From JAAGZL01 sp050291365 (GTDB taxonomy: Bacteria > Pseudomonadota > Gammaproteobacteria > Chromatiales > Chromatiaceae): a DNA stretch of 64,000 nucleotides. The stretch spans positions 66,992-130,991 of the forward strand of contig JBNKJS010000007.1 of the NCBI GenBank assembly GCA_050291365.1, given 5' to 3'. Of the stretch, positions 8,551 through 17,608 are shown piece by piece; positions within the stretch are counted from its first letter, which is position 1; each line of letters opens with the position of its first letter. The notes beneath the pieces were generated by a model. It saw nothing but the letters and a program-made list of their open reading frames with translations. It had not been told where the DNA came from and ran no database searches. Made by a program: the position numbers and the translations under genes.

Positions 8551-9888
8551 ATGTCTGAAATCACCCCCCAAGAGATAGTCCGCGAACTGGACAAACATAT
8601 CATCGGCCAGGACTCCGCCAAGCGCGCCGTGGCCATCGCCCTACGTAATCGCTGGCGCCGCTCCCGGGTGCCGGAAGAGCTACGCAACGAGATCACCCCC
8701 AAGAATATCCTGATGATCGGCCCCACAGGTGTGGGCAAGACCGAGATCGCCAGACGTCTAGCCAGACTGGCCAATGCGCCATTCCTGAAGGTAGAGGCCA
8801 CCAAGTTTACTGAGGTGGGATATGTGGGTCGGGATGTGGAATCCATCATCCGAGATCTGGCCGACAGCGCCATGAAGATGGTGCGCGAACAGGAAGTAGA
8901 GAAGGTACAGGACAAGGCAGCAGATGCCGCCGAAGAGCGGGTACTAGATGCTCTACTACCTGGACCCACCACCACCGATTGGGGGGCAGACGCCCAGGCC
9001 GGAGCCACAGAATCAAGCACGCGCCAGAAGTTTCGCAAAAAGCTGCGCGAGGGTGAGTTGGATGAAAAAGAGATCGAGATCGAAGTGGCATCTGTCTCTC
9101 TGGGGGTTGAGATCATGGCCCCTCCCGGGATGGAGGAGATGACCAATCAACTCCAGGGCATGTTTCAAAATCTCGGCAGCGGCGGCACCCGTAAACGCAA
9201 GCTGCGTATCAAGGATGCCCTTAAGTTACTGCAGGACGAAGAGGCGGCTAAACGGATCAACGATGAAGATCTGAAACTGCGCGCTCTGGAGATGGTTGAG
9301 CAGAACGGCATCGTCTTTCTGGATGAATTGGACAAGGTAGCCAGCCGCTCAGAATATGGTGGCCCAGATGTGTCCCGCGAAGGGGTGCAGCGTGACCTGT
9401 TGCCACTGGTTGAGGGCTGCACCGTCTCCACCAAGCAGGGCATGGTTAAGACGGACCATATACTCTTTATCGCCTCTGGCGCATTCCATCTGGCCAAACC
9501 ATCTGACCTGATTCCGGAACTACAGGGTCGCCTGCCGATAAGGGTGGAACTGAATGCCCTCACCACAGAGGATTTCGTGCGTATCTTGACTGAGCCTGAT
9601 GCCTCACTTACCGATCAGTACCAGGCCCTAATGAAAACAGAAAAGGTAGAGATCTCTTTTACTGCAGAAGGGGTGCGGCGTCTTGCTGAGATCGCCTGGC
9701 AGGTAAACGAAAGTACAGAAAACATCGGCGCTCGCCGTCTGCATACCGTGATGGAGCGACTGTTAGAGGGAATCTCTTTTACCGCATCCGATCTACCAGG
9801 CACCCAGGTTACAGTTGATGCTGAGTATGTAGACAACAATATCGCTGAGCTTGCCTCAAACGAGGATCTAAGCCGCTTTATTCTCTAG
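8551..9888 (+). CDS. hslU: HslU, ATPase subunit of the HslUV protease
   Basis: AAA+ unfoldase that feeds substrates to HslV. 445 residues from ATG 8551, one base after the hslV stop; a longer frame start at 8518 lies inside hslV. The IIGQ motif near residue 18, Walker A GPTGVGKT (57-64), pore motif GYVG, the intermediate I-domain (about 110-240, Glu-rich) and Walker B IVFLDELDK are in order. The C-terminus ends DLSRFIL, the tail that docks into HslV. Transcribed from the heat-shock promoter ahead of hslV. Confidence 0.97.
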   Translation: MSEITPQEIVRELDKHIIGQDSAKRAVAIALRNRWRRSRVPEELRNEITPKNILMIGPTGVGKTEIARRLARLANAPFLKVEATKFTEVGYVGRDVESIIRDLADSAMKMVREQEVEKVQDKAADAAEERVLDALLPGPTTTDWGADAQAGATESSTRQKFRKKLREGELDEKEIEIEVASVSLGVEIMAPPGMEEMTNQLQGMFQNLGSGGTRKRKLRIKDALKLLQDEEAAKRINDEDLKLRALEMVEQNGIVFLDELDKVASRSEYGGPDVSREGVQRDLLPLVEGCTVSTKQGMVKTDHILFIASGAFHLAKPSDLIPELQGRLPIRVELNALTTEDFVRILTEPDASLTDQYQALMKTEKVEISFTAEGVRRLAEIAWQVNESTENIGARRLHTVMERLLEGISFTASDLPGTQVTVDAEYVDNNIAELASNEDLSRFIL

Positions 9889-9924
9889 CGCCAACGAATA
9901 TCGAATCCTAATTAGGAGTACAAC

Positions 9925-10290
9925 ATGTCCAAAGTGATGCCCACAGAACTAAACCTGCACCGCAACTCAAGGGTGCTGGAGATCACCTTTGATAACGGCG
10001 ATCACTATAACCTATCCTGCGAATACCTACGGGTCTTCTCTCCCTCTGCCGAAGTCCAGGGACATGGCCCAGGGCAGGAAACGCTGCAGCTAGGTAAGGA
10101 GGATGTAAACATCGAACAGATCACTCCTGTGGGCAACTACGCGGTCTGCCTCCACTTTGACGATGGACATAACACCGGCATCTACTCCTGGGATACACTA
10201 TATGATCTGGGGAAAGACCAGGAGCAGAACTGGAAGAGCTATCTAGCGGCGCTGGAGAAGGCCGGACACAAACGTAAATTAGATAACTAA
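9925..10290 (+). CDS. DUF971 family protein (GBBH-like N-terminal domain)
   Basis: 121 residues. The fold matches the small N-terminal domain of gamma-butyrobetaine hydroxylase, seen in L.LH..SR.LEI.FD.G..Y.LSCEYLRV.SPSAEVQGHG and GNYAV.L.FDDGH..GIYSW..L. Free-standing DUF971 proteins accompany hslVU and ubiE in many proteobacteria, and members have been connected with iron-sulfur protein maturation, so the role remains open. The ribosome site AGGAG is part of a 12-bp perfect palindrome (9906-9917, TCCTAATTAGGA) that could mask it in the RNA. No separate promoter was seen; it may be co-transcribed with hslVU. Confidence 0.85.
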   Translation: MSKVMPTELNLHRNSRVLEITFDNGDHYNLSCEYLRVFSPSAEVQGHGPGQETLQLGKEDVNIEQITPVGNYAVCLHFDDGHNTGIYSWDTLYDLGKDQEQNWKSYLAALEKAGHKRKLDN

Positions 10291-10430
10291 CCGAGGGTTA
10301 GGGAGATGGTTGAGTAACTCTGTAGTTTACCCCCTGATCCCCAACACTTCTCTCCCGAGTGAGAAGGGCGCCAAATCGCGGCGGCAACTGTCTTTACATT
10401 TACCGAGACTTTAAAACTGGACCATTAAGC

Positions 10431-11180
10431 ATGAAAGATCAGGACACTACGCATTTCGGTTACAAGCAGGTTAAGACCGAGGAGAAGGCCCAACGGGTAC
10501 GGGAGGTATTCGATTCGGTCGCCACGAAATATGACCTGATGAACGACCTTATGTCTTTAGGTATTCACCGCCTGTGGAAACGCTACACAGTAGAACTGGC
10601 GGGCCTGAGGCGCGGCCATAAGGTGCTAGACCTGGCGTCTGGTACTGGCGATCTCGCCGCCCGTTACTCAGGTCTGGTTGGGCCAGACGGCCTGGTCACC
10701 ATGACCGACATAAATGCCGCCATGCTGGATCAAGGCAGGACCCGCATGGCTGATCGCGGACTTATCGGCAACGTGGAATATGTGCAGGTAAACGCCGAGG
10801 CCATCCCATTTGATGACAGCAGCTATGACTGTGTAACCATCGGCTTTGGTCTGCGCAATGTCACAGACAAACAGAAGGCACTGAATGAGATGTTTCGAGT
10901 GCTGAGACCAGGTGGTCGAGCGCTGGTTCTGGAGTTCTCCCACCCCCGGGCCGAGCCCCTGAAATGGGCCTATGACGCCTACTCTTTTAAACTGCTCCCT
11001 TTAATCGGCAAGATTGTGACCAATGATGAGGATAGCTACCGCTATCTAGCAGAGTCCATTCGCATGCATCCGGATCAGGAGACCCTTCAGGGCATGATGG
11101 AGCAGGCAGGATTTGAACGCTGCGACTATCACAACCTGACTGGGGGAATCGTCGCCATCCACCGTGGTTTTAAACTCTGA
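10431..11180 (+). CDS. ubiE: Ubiquinone/menaquinone C-methyltransferase UbiE
   Basis: SAM-dependent methyltransferase that methylates the ring carbon of demethoxy-ubiquinol (and demethylmenaquinol where present). 249 residues from ATG 10431; the frame is open for 24 more codons, but residues from HFGYKQV onward match the family start. Motif I is VLDLASGTGDLA, then MTDINAAML, and the late family signature DCVTIGFGLRNVTD is present, as are VLEFSHP and the C-terminal GGIVAIHRGFK. ubiJ follows after six bases and ubiB overlaps ubiJ, the conserved ubiEJB operon of gammaproteobacteria. Confidence 0.96.
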   Translation: MKDQDTTHFGYKQVKTEEKAQRVREVFDSVATKYDLMNDLMSLGIHRLWKRYTVELAGLRRGHKVLDLASGTGDLAARYSGLVGPDGLVTMTDINAAMLDQGRTRMADRGLIGNVEYVQVNAEAIPFDDSSYDCVTIGFGLRNVTDKQKALNEMFRVLRPGGRALVLEFSHPRAEPLKWAYDAYSFKLLPLIGKIVTNDEDSYRYLAESIRMHPDQETLQGMMEQAGFERCDYHNLTGGIVAIHRGFKL

Positions 11181-11186
11181 TCGCCT

Positions 11187-11816
11187 ATGTCCATATCTGA
11201 CCTAGCATACGCCAGCCTAGAGCAAGCGATAAACCAGCACATCTCCATGGACCCGAAAGCGCTGGCAGAGATGGCGCACCTGCATGGCCGGGTAATCGCC
11301 CTGGAGATGCTAGGGACAGACCAAACCATATACCTGACCCCGGGCCCGGAGATGATTCAACTATTTGGCAGTTATGAAGGGGAACCAGACTGCCTGCTCC
11401 AGGGCAGCCCAGTCACCATTGCTCAGCTACGCAGCCAAATCCCCGCAGGCAGTGCCCCTATCCCCGATGAGATGCAGGTTAGCGGGGACCGCGAACTGGC
11501 CGAACAGTTTTGTCGCATAATGCGCCAGGTGAATATCGACTGGGAGACGCACCTGTCCAAATATACCGGCAGCCTGATTGCAGGAGAGGTCGGCAAAGCG
11601 ATTAACTTTGTTGGCTACTGGAGAGATCATATTGTTGCTACCCTCAAGCTGGAGATGCAGGAACAGTTACAGCATGAGGCATCTGTTCTCCCTAGCAGAC
11701 ATGAGATAGCCGGGTTTGGCGCCGAGGTGGAACAGTTGTCCGACCGGCTGGAACAGCTACAAAAAAGAGTTGATGCCCTGCAGACCCATAAGAATCCAAA
11801 AGGAGCTACCAGTTGA
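11187..11816 (+). CDS. ubiJ: Ubiquinone biosynthesis accessory factor UbiJ (SCP2 domain)
   Basis: Lipid-binding accessory factor that helps assemble the soluble ubiquinone metabolon together with UbiK. 209 residues: SCP2-like sterol-carrier domain about 10-110 (LHGRVIALEML, LLQGSPVTIAQL), a helical middle, and a C-terminal coiled coil (VEQLSDRLEQLQKRVDALQ). It lies between ubiE and ubiB as in E. coli. The stop overlaps the ubiB TTG start. Sequence similarity in this family is low, so the call rests on domain pattern plus position. Confidence 0.88.
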   Translation: MSISDLAYASLEQAINQHISMDPKALAEMAHLHGRVIALEMLGTDQTIYLTPGPEMIQLFGSYEGEPDCLLQGSPVTIAQLRSQIPAGSAPIPDEMQVSGDRELAEQFCRIMRQVNIDWETHLSKYTGSLIAGEVGKAINFVGYWRDHIVATLKLEMQEQLQHEASVLPSRHEIAGFGAEVEQLSDRLEQLQKRVDALQTHKNPKGATS

Positions 11817-13468
11817 TCCGATTCGGCGAGACTATGCGTATCATCCACATTAACCGGGTGTTGCTGCGCCACGGCCTGGATGAGGTGATACTAAAGGCCC
11901 ACCTATTCCGACCGCTACGTTTTATCCTCTATCTCTCACCTTGGTACTGGCTGCGCCGGAATAAACTGCCATCTTACCCAGTGCGTATGCGTCAGGCCTT
12001 GGAAGACCTGGGGCCGATATTTATTAAATTTGGTCAAATCCTCTCTACCAGACGTGACCTTCTGCCACGAGAGTTTGCCGACGAATTCGCCAAACTACAG
12101 GATGCGGTACCCCCCTTCCCCGGCACCCAGGCCCGCGCCCAGATAGAGCGCGCCTTTGGTTGCCCCATTGAGGATCTTCTGGATGATTTTGACGAAACGC
12201 CAATTGCCTCCGCTTCGGTAGCCCAGGTTCACGGCGCCCGGCTGAAGAGTGGCAAAGAGGTGGTGGTGAAGGTGCTTCGCCCTGATATCGAACGGGTAAT
12301 CCGGCGTGATGTGGGGCTGCTCCAGATCATTGCCAGTCTGGCCAACCGTTACTGGAAAGAGGCCCGCCGCCTGCACCCTCTTGAGGTGGTTGAAGATTAC
12401 AAGAAAACCATCCTGGATGAACTGGACCTGCAACGGGAGGCGGCAAATGCATCCCAGCTACGCCGCAACTGGGAAGATAGCGATATTCTTTTTGTACCCG
12501 AGATCTATTGGGACCTGACCAGCAAGAATGTCTTGGTGATGGAACGTATTCACGGCACCCCCATCAGTGACATTGAGGCCATAAAGCGCCAGGGCATCAG
12601 CATGAAGAAGCTGGGTGAGCAGGGGGTAGAGGTCTTTTTTACTCAGGTATTCCGCGATAACTTTTTTCATGCCGACATGCACCCGGGCAATATCTTTGTC
12701 GAACCCAGCGGTCGCTATATTGCCGTGGATTTCGGCATCGTTGGCTCCCTCACCACCGATGACCAGCGCTATCTGGCTGAAAACCTGCTGGCATTTTTCA
12801 ACCGTGATTACCGCCGGGTGGCTGAGCTGCATGTAGAGTCTGGTTGGGTGCCGCAGGGCACCAGGGTCGAAGAGTTTGAGGCGGCCATCCGCACTGTATG
12901 CGAGCCCATCTTCAATAAGCCCCTGAGCGAGATCTCCTTCGGACACTTTCTGCTGAATCTGTTTCAGACCGCCCGTCGCTTTGATATGGAGGTTCAACCT
13001 CAATTAGTGCTGCTGCAGAAGACCCTTCTTTACATTGAAGGCCTGGGTCGACAGCTCTATCCTGAGCTGGATCTTTGGTCCACCGCGAAACCCTATCTGG
13101 AAGAGTGGATGGAACAGCAGGTTGGCCCCAAGGCATTTGCCCGTAAGCTGAAGAAGAATCTTCCAAAGATGACCGAGTATGCCGCAGATATGCCCATACT
13201 GCTGCACAAGGTTTTAAACGATGCCTCTGAGGGGCGGCTGGAACTCGTTATCAAATCAGACGAGCTGACCAGGCTGCGGAAGGAAGCCAAGGAGAATCAC
13301 CGTAACATGGTGACTACTATCAGTGGTGGTGCCATGCTAATCGCCGGCTCTATGTTGTTGACCCTCGGCCCCAGTATTCTACTGCCCGCCAGCCTTACCG
13401 TAACTACAGGCGGGGCCCTTTCCGCCCTGGGCGGGTTGATACTGATCCAGTCCTGGTGGAAGGGTTAA
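11813..13468 (+). CDS. ubiB: UbiB, atypical kinase/ATPase for ubiquinone synthesis
   Basis: ABC1/ADCK-family membrane protein required for ubiquinone synthesis. 551 residues if translation begins at the TTG at 11813, which has AGGAG seven bases upstream and overlaps the ubiJ stop (TTGA). An ATG at 11834 is possible but lacks a ribosome site. The KxGQ element that replaces the protein-kinase Gly-rich loop function is seen in FIKFGQILSTRRDLLP, followed by the Ala-rich nucleotide loop (ASASVAQVH), VVVKVLRPDIE, the catalytic FFHADMHPGNI and metal-binding AVDFGIVG. Two C-terminal membrane helices end the chain (about 500-548). Convergent with the next gene, only four bases between stops. Confidence 0.95.
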   Translation: MIRFGETMRIIHINRVLLRHGLDEVILKAHLFRPLRFILYLSPWYWLRRNKLPSYPVRMRQALEDLGPIFIKFGQILSTRRDLLPREFADEFAKLQDAVPPFPGTQARAQIERAFGCPIEDLLDDFDETPIASASVAQVHGARLKSGKEVVVKVLRPDIERVIRRDVGLLQIIASLANRYWKEARRLHPLEVVEDYKKTILDELDLQREAANASQLRRNWEDSDILFVPEIYWDLTSKNVLVMERIHGTPISDIEAIKRQGISMKKLGEQGVEVFFTQVFRDNFFHADMHPGNIFVEPSGRYIAVDFGIVGSLTTDDQRYLAENLLAFFNRDYRRVAELHVESGWVPQGTRVEEFEAAIRTVCEPIFNKPLSEISFGHFLLNLFQTARRFDMEVQPQLVLLQKTLLYIEGLGRQLYPELDLWSTAKPYLEEWMEQQVGPKAFARKLKKNLPKMTEYAADMPILLHKVLNDASEGRLELVIKSDELTRLRKEAKENHRNMVTTISGGAMLIAGSMLLTLGPSILLPASLTVTTGGALSALGGLILIQSWWKG

Positions 13469-13472
13469 GCCA

Positions 13473-14138
13473 TTAACGACTGTACTTTGAGTGTTCCCGG
13501 TCGGAGTAGTTAAAGATCTTGCGGGTAATGAAGTTGTAGACCGGTTTAACCCGGTTGCTCCAGAAACGTCCGAACCCTGATTTGTTATTCAGGATCTGTA
13601 GCTCCTCTTCGGTCATGTTCTCTCTGGAGTAGCGGTTTTTCTGTTTTACCAGATGCCGTATATCCTCACCCACGCTCCAACGGAAAATCCTTCCCCGCTT
13701 ATCTGAATGGTAGGCCAACTGAAAATCGATTATACCGGCTACCTGGTCGCTGATTACCAACCAGTTCTCAGGTTTTTCCAGGTCATTATGCACCACCCCT
13801 GCGGCGTGCATTTTGTCCAGAATCTCTCTGGCATTGGCATAAAACTCCGGATTGGGCGCCTTGCCCTCTTTTAGAGGCACTCCGTCGATATAACTGCGAA
13901 TACACACCTTGTCGCCAAAATAGATCAGTCGTGGCAACCTGTCGTCCGCAACCGAGCTCAATGCCTTAAGCACCCTGGCCTCGCGCCGCGCCAGATAACC
14001 TGCCAACAGCCCGGCAAACCATCCGGCCTCGGAATAATCTCTACAGATTACCCGCTCACCATTCAGCTCCCGTAGCTCTATCTTGCCAAAGGCGTCCTCT
14101 TTCAGTGTGGTGATTACCTTTAGCTCGGATGGGTTCAT
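13473..14138 (-). CDS. Small RIO/Kdo-kinase-like protein kinase
   Basis: 221 residues. The catalytic loop H..GVVHNDLEKPENWLV and the following GIIDFQLAY correspond to the HxDxxxxN and DFG elements of the protein-kinase fold; DFQ replaces DFG, as in some RIO/Bud32 and lipopolysaccharide-kinase relatives. An N-terminal lobe with ERVICRDYS and RREARVLKAL (likely the Glu helix) is visible. The basic C-terminus (about 190-221) lacks a membrane segment. Substrate unknown: lipid A core sugar phosphorylation or a small-protein target are both possible. It precedes nothing on its strand; its stop lies four bases from the end of ubiB, and yibQ lies 66 bp upstream of its start. Confidence 0.7.
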   Translation of the reverse strand: MNPSELKVITTLKEDAFGKIELRELNGERVICRDYSEAGWFAGLLAGYLARREARVLKALSSVADDRLPRLIYFGDKVCIRSYIDGVPLKEGKAPNPEFYANAREILDKMHAAGVVHNDLEKPENWLVISDQVAGIIDFQLAYHSDKRGRIFRWSVGEDIRHLVKQKNRYSRENMTEEELQILNNKSGFGRFWSNRVKPVYNFITRKIFNYSDREHSKYSR

Positions 14139-14204
14139 AGTTACACTTTCAATTAATGAGACATGGCTGGCATCTGCACCAGAGACAGGATGGACTGGTG
14201 TGGA

Positions 14205-15035
14205 TTATGGTTTACCTTGTAATCTTTTTGCAACCATTTGTGAGTCGGAGAGGGGCTCCTGCCACCGTTCATCCCCTTGTTGCATGGTAATAATTTGGGA
14301 TACCGGCATCAGCCTGATGCCCTTGGCCCCTAGATTGGGGAGCTCTTTTCTCAACACCGCCAGGGTTTCAGGATAAGGGTGGCCAATCCCTATGGCAGAA
14401 CCGTTCTTTTTAGCCAGTCTTAGCAACCTTTTAAACTCTTTCCCTATGCTCTTTTTGTCCCGCACGTTATCCAAAAACACATCGCGTCTGGTGGAGGCAA
14501 GCCCCTGTTTGAGTGCAATCTGCCTAGCTATGGTGCGAATAGTGGTCCTACTATCCACAAAATAGAGATCTCCACTCTCTTTAACCACTCGCATAAACCA
14601 CTCCATGGCGCCCGGATGCCTAGTTAGCAAACTGCCCATATGATTATTTATCCCCTTCACATGGGGAACAGACTCCAGGGCCTTTGTGGTGGTTGATCTT
14701 AACTCCTTCTCTGTCATATGCAGGGTCAAACCGCCCGGGCCAAGGCTTCTGCCTGTCTCAGTTTCCATCGGCAGATGCAACATTATCTCCTTACCAGAGG
14801 CGTTGGCCTTGTTAGCCAGGATTTTGGAATGGGGGGTGTGGGGAAGAAATGAGAGTGTAACCCTTCCCGGCAGCGCTACGACCTTTTTGCCCCAACCCAG
14901 TTTGTCGCCCATGTCATCAATGATGATGGCAATAGAGGGTTTACTCTTAACGGTTTCAGCAATGACTGCGGCAGGCAACAGCAGTACGACAACAATCATC
15001 AGGTAGAGTAGAAAATTGCGCTCAGCTTGAAGCAT
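14205..15035 (-). CDS. yibQ: Divergent polysaccharide deacetylase family protein (YibQ)
   Basis: 276 residues with an N-terminal signal or anchor (about 8-27, FLLYLMIVVVLLLPAAVIA). The NodB-like barrel starts with IAIIIDDMGD and continues with VTLSFLPHTPHS, EIMLHLPMET and NNHMGSLLT (HMGS box), then FVDSRTT and IGIGHPYPETL. This branch (DUF610) retains Asp and His residues, but its enzymatic activity is not proven. The gene follows ctpA with two bases between them in the gpmI-envC-ctpA-yibQ block, a conserved set linked to cell-wall remodelling. Confidence 0.9.
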   Translation of the reverse strand: MLQAERNFLLYLMIVVVLLLPAAVIAETVKSKPSIAIIIDDMGDKLGWGKKVVALPGRVTLSFLPHTPHSKILANKANASGKEIMLHLPMETETGRSLGPGGLTLHMTEKELRSTTTKALESVPHVKGINNHMGSLLTRHPGAMEWFMRVVKESGDLYFVDSRTTIRTIARQIALKQGLASTRRDVFLDNVRDKKSIGKEFKRLLRLAKKNGSAIGIGHPYPETLAVLRKELPNLGAKGIRLMPVSQIITMQQGDERWQEPLSDSQMVAKRLQGKP

Positions 15036-15037
15036 CC

Positions 15038-16369
15038 TTACCCCTTGGGAGCCGTTCCCTTAAGCAGAGAGAGTCCTTTTAACAGATTGAGCGCCTCATA
15101 CAACTGATAGTCATCCACTGCCAACGTCTTCTTTTTACTCTCTGGCTTATCTGTTTCCTTCTTTTTCTTGGTGCCATTTCCATTTGCCAGATGTTTTGAA
15201 AGATCTGCCTCTTTTAGGTCATCGAACAGAGGTTCCTTGGTCTGTTTCACCTCTATGCGTTGTAACTCTATGTCGGGCTTAATTCCTTCTGCCTGGATGG
15301 AGCGACCCGAAGGGGTGAAATAGCGAGCAGTAGTCAGTTTCACTGCCTCATCTTTGGTAATAGGTATGATAGATTGCACCGATCCCTTGCCGAAGGTGCG
15401 TCTTCCCATGATCACCGCACGTTTGTGATCCTGCAACGCTCCCGCCACGATCTCGGAGGCGGAGGCGGAACCCTCATTAACCAATACCACCATAGGTGCG
15501 CCCTGTAGGATATCGTCTGGCTTGGCCACAAAAGAGTACTTTGAGCTGGCGGTTTTGCCCTCTGTGTAGACGATTTTGCCACTTGTCAGATAGGCATCAC
15601 TTACCTCTACCGCACTGTTCAGCACGCCGCCTGGATTATTGCGCAGATCCAGGATCAGCCCCTTCAAATCCCCTTTGGCTTCATCTTTAAGGGTGCTTAC
15701 CGCCTTGAACATGTCGTCTGCCGTCCGTGACTGGAAATTGGATATCCGCACATAACCAAAGCCAGGCTCCAGGGTGCGGCTCTTAACACTGGCAACATTG
15801 ATAATGTCTCTCTTGATAGTCAGCTTTAGCGGTTTGTCTTCTTTTGAACGAATCAAGGTCAGGGTTATGCTGGTACCCGGCTCTCCCCGCATGATTTTTA
15901 CTGCTTCTGATAGATCCATCCCCTTTACTGGCTTGTCGTCCAGCCGGACAATTAGATCTCCGGCCTTGATTCCAGCCCGCTGGGCCGGGGTATCGTCGAT
16001 GGGGGATATGACCTTCACAAAACCGTTTTCCAATCCAATCTCTATCCCTAGTCCACCAAATTTGCCGCTGGTCCCGGCCTGTAGCTCCTTGTAGTCCTCG
16101 GCATCCAGATAGGAAGAGTGTGGGTCAAGATTGGATAGCATGCCGCGTATCGCGTACTCCAATAATAGTTTGTCGTCTACTGGCTCTACGTAATCGTTCT
16201 TAATTCGGCCAAAAATCTCGGCAAAGGCTCGTAGCTCGTTAACCGGGACTCTCTCTGGTTTCGCTCCCTGTTCGGAACTCTCTGCCTGCGCTGTGCCCAC
16301 TTGTGCAGACAAAACCAGACAAAAAGCTAGTAGTAACGCTGTAAGATTATGTAGCCGCACAATATTCAT
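15038..16369 (-). CDS. ctpA: S41-family C-terminal processing protease (CtpA)
   Basis: Periplasmic serine protease. 443 residues from ATG 16369; a TTG at 16384 would add five residues and no strong ribosome site favours it. Signal peptide about 1-29 (LTALLLAFCLVLSAQVGTAQA). PDZ domain about 95-170 (GLGIEIGLENGFVKVISPIDDTPAQRAGIKAGD). The Ser-Lys dyad sits in NEGSASASEIVAGALQD (Ser) and GRRTFGKGSVQ (Lys). After FTPSGRSIQAEGIKPDIE a Lys-rich tail is found (KKKKETDKPESKKK). Between envC and yibQ as in many gammaproteobacteria; CtpA-type proteases in Pseudomonas degrade cell-wall hydrolases. Confidence 0.94.
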   Translation of the reverse strand: MNIVRLHNLTALLLAFCLVLSAQVGTAQAESSEQGAKPERVPVNELRAFAEIFGRIKNDYVEPVDDKLLLEYAIRGMLSNLDPHSSYLDAEDYKELQAGTSGKFGGLGIEIGLENGFVKVISPIDDTPAQRAGIKAGDLIVRLDDKPVKGMDLSEAVKIMRGEPGTSITLTLIRSKEDKPLKLTIKRDIINVASVKSRTLEPGFGYVRISNFQSRTADDMFKAVSTLKDEAKGDLKGLILDLRNNPGGVLNSAVEVSDAYLTSGKIVYTEGKTASSKYSFVAKPDDILQGAPMVVLVNEGSASASEIVAGALQDHKRAVIMGRRTFGKGSVQSIIPITKDEAVKLTTARYFTPSGRSIQAEGIKPDIELQRIEVKQTKEPLFDDLKEADLSKHLANGNGTKKKKETDKPESKKKTLAVDDYQLYEALNLLKGLSLLKGTAPKG

Positions 16370-16445
16370 ATCGCCAAATCTCAATAATTAACTTGCAATA
16401 TAGCCCCTAACTATAACTAATAAAAGGATATTTTGCTAAATTCTT

Positions 16446-17597
16446 TTATCTAAACCACTTTTCAGGATTGATCGGCTCCCCTTTATAGCGCATAGCAAAA
16501 TAGACCCCCGGCTCCGACTGTCCTCCACTGCTCCCCAGCAGTGCCACCACCTCTTCAGCCCTAACCAGCTCTCCCTCCTGTTTTGCCAGACTCTGATTGT
16601 GTCCATACAGCGTCATATAACCGCCACCGTGGTCTAGAATGACCATCAGGCCAAACCCCCGCAGCCAATCGGCAAACACCACCTTTCCATCGTAGACCGC
16701 CTTGACCGCCTCACCCTCTGGCGCACTGATTAAGACCCCGTCCCACTTTAGATCGCCGCGTTTCAATGAACCAAAACGGGCCTTGAATTTTCCCTTGGCT
16801 GGCCAAGACAACTTCCCCTTCAGTGACTTGAACGGTTTGCCCTTGGGCAGGAATTTACCCCTCTTTTTGCTTGTCCGCTGCTCTATTTGAGCCAACAGCT
16901 TCTGCAGTCGCTGTTCATCCCTCTTTAGCTCCTTGAGTCTTTCCGCATCGGTTGTAATTCCCTGGTTCAGGCTTGCAATTAGCTCTTTTCTCCCTTTTCG
17001 GCTTTTCTCTAACGCGGCCCTATCACGCTGTTTTCTACTCTGGAGCTGTTGCATTCTGCGCTCTTCCGTCAACATAACCTGCTCAGCCTGCTGCAGTTTT
17101 TTCAGGGTTGTCTGAATAAGATCCATCTGCTCCACTCGACGGCGATTGAAATAGTCATGGTAGATCATAAGGCGACCTACCATCTCCGGATCTTGCTGAT
17201 TAAGCATTAGTTTCAAGCGATCCTGACGCCCGATGGTATAAGCCAGTCGTATCTGTTTCTCCATGAACTTGCGCTGGTTTTGTAAAGAGTTTCTATTCAA
17301 TCCTTGCTGAATCTTGGCCACACGAATGCGTTGCCTCTGGTCTGCTATCTCCTTGTCCAGCTTTTTTAGCTCTCTGTTCTGCAGGCCAATTTTCTTTTCT
17401 GTTAACATCAGCTCCTGCTGGACTGCTGAGCGCCGCTTCTGCTTTTTACCTAGGTTGGCCTCGACATCCCGCATCTGGTCCCGCAGCCTCTCCAGCTGAT
17501 GTTGGTTATTCCCGGCTGCCAAGCTTATGTGGGCTGAAATCAGCATGATCAGCGAAATTGCCAATCTCAAGAGATTTGATAGGAAAGCGGTGGGCAT
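16446..17597 (-). CDS. envC: Murein hydrolase activator EnvC
   Basis: Periplasmic activator of the amidases AmiA/AmiB at the division septum. 383 residues: signal peptide about 1-28, long coiled coil about 30-250 rich in Lys, Gln and Arg, and a C-terminal LytM/M23-like domain (about 270-383). The domain is degenerate: the zinc-ligand pattern of active M23 peptidases is not kept (FKARFGS, LYGHNQSL, VYFAMRYKG), as expected for an activator rather than an enzyme. It lies 11 bp downstream of gpmI. ctpA begins 76 bp further on, so the three are probably one operon. Confidence 0.93.
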   Translation of the reverse strand: MPTAFLSNLLRLAISLIMLISAHISLAAGNNQHQLERLRDQMRDVEANLGKKQKRRSAVQQELMLTEKKIGLQNRELKKLDKEIADQRQRIRVAKIQQGLNRNSLQNQRKFMEKQIRLAYTIGRQDRLKLMLNQQDPEMVGRLMIYHDYFNRRRVEQMDLIQTTLKKLQQAEQVMLTEERRMQQLQSRKQRDRAALEKSRKGRKELIASLNQGITTDAERLKELKRDEQRLQKLLAQIEQRTSKKRGKFLPKGKPFKSLKGKLSWPAKGKFKARFGSLKRGDLKWDGVLISAPEGEAVKAVYDGKVVFADWLRGFGLMVILDHGGGYMTLYGHNQSLAKQEGELVRAEEVVALLGSSGGQSEPGVYFAMRYKGEPINPEKWFR

Positions 17598-17608
17598 CTG
17601 TCTTTAGA

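Noticed and set aside
7932..9146. Long open frame of about 400 codons antisense to hslVU
   Set aside because: It lies opposite hslV and hslU, whose proteins match families throughout; the antisense frame has no family pattern and no ribosome site, and reflects the codon bias of the sense genes.
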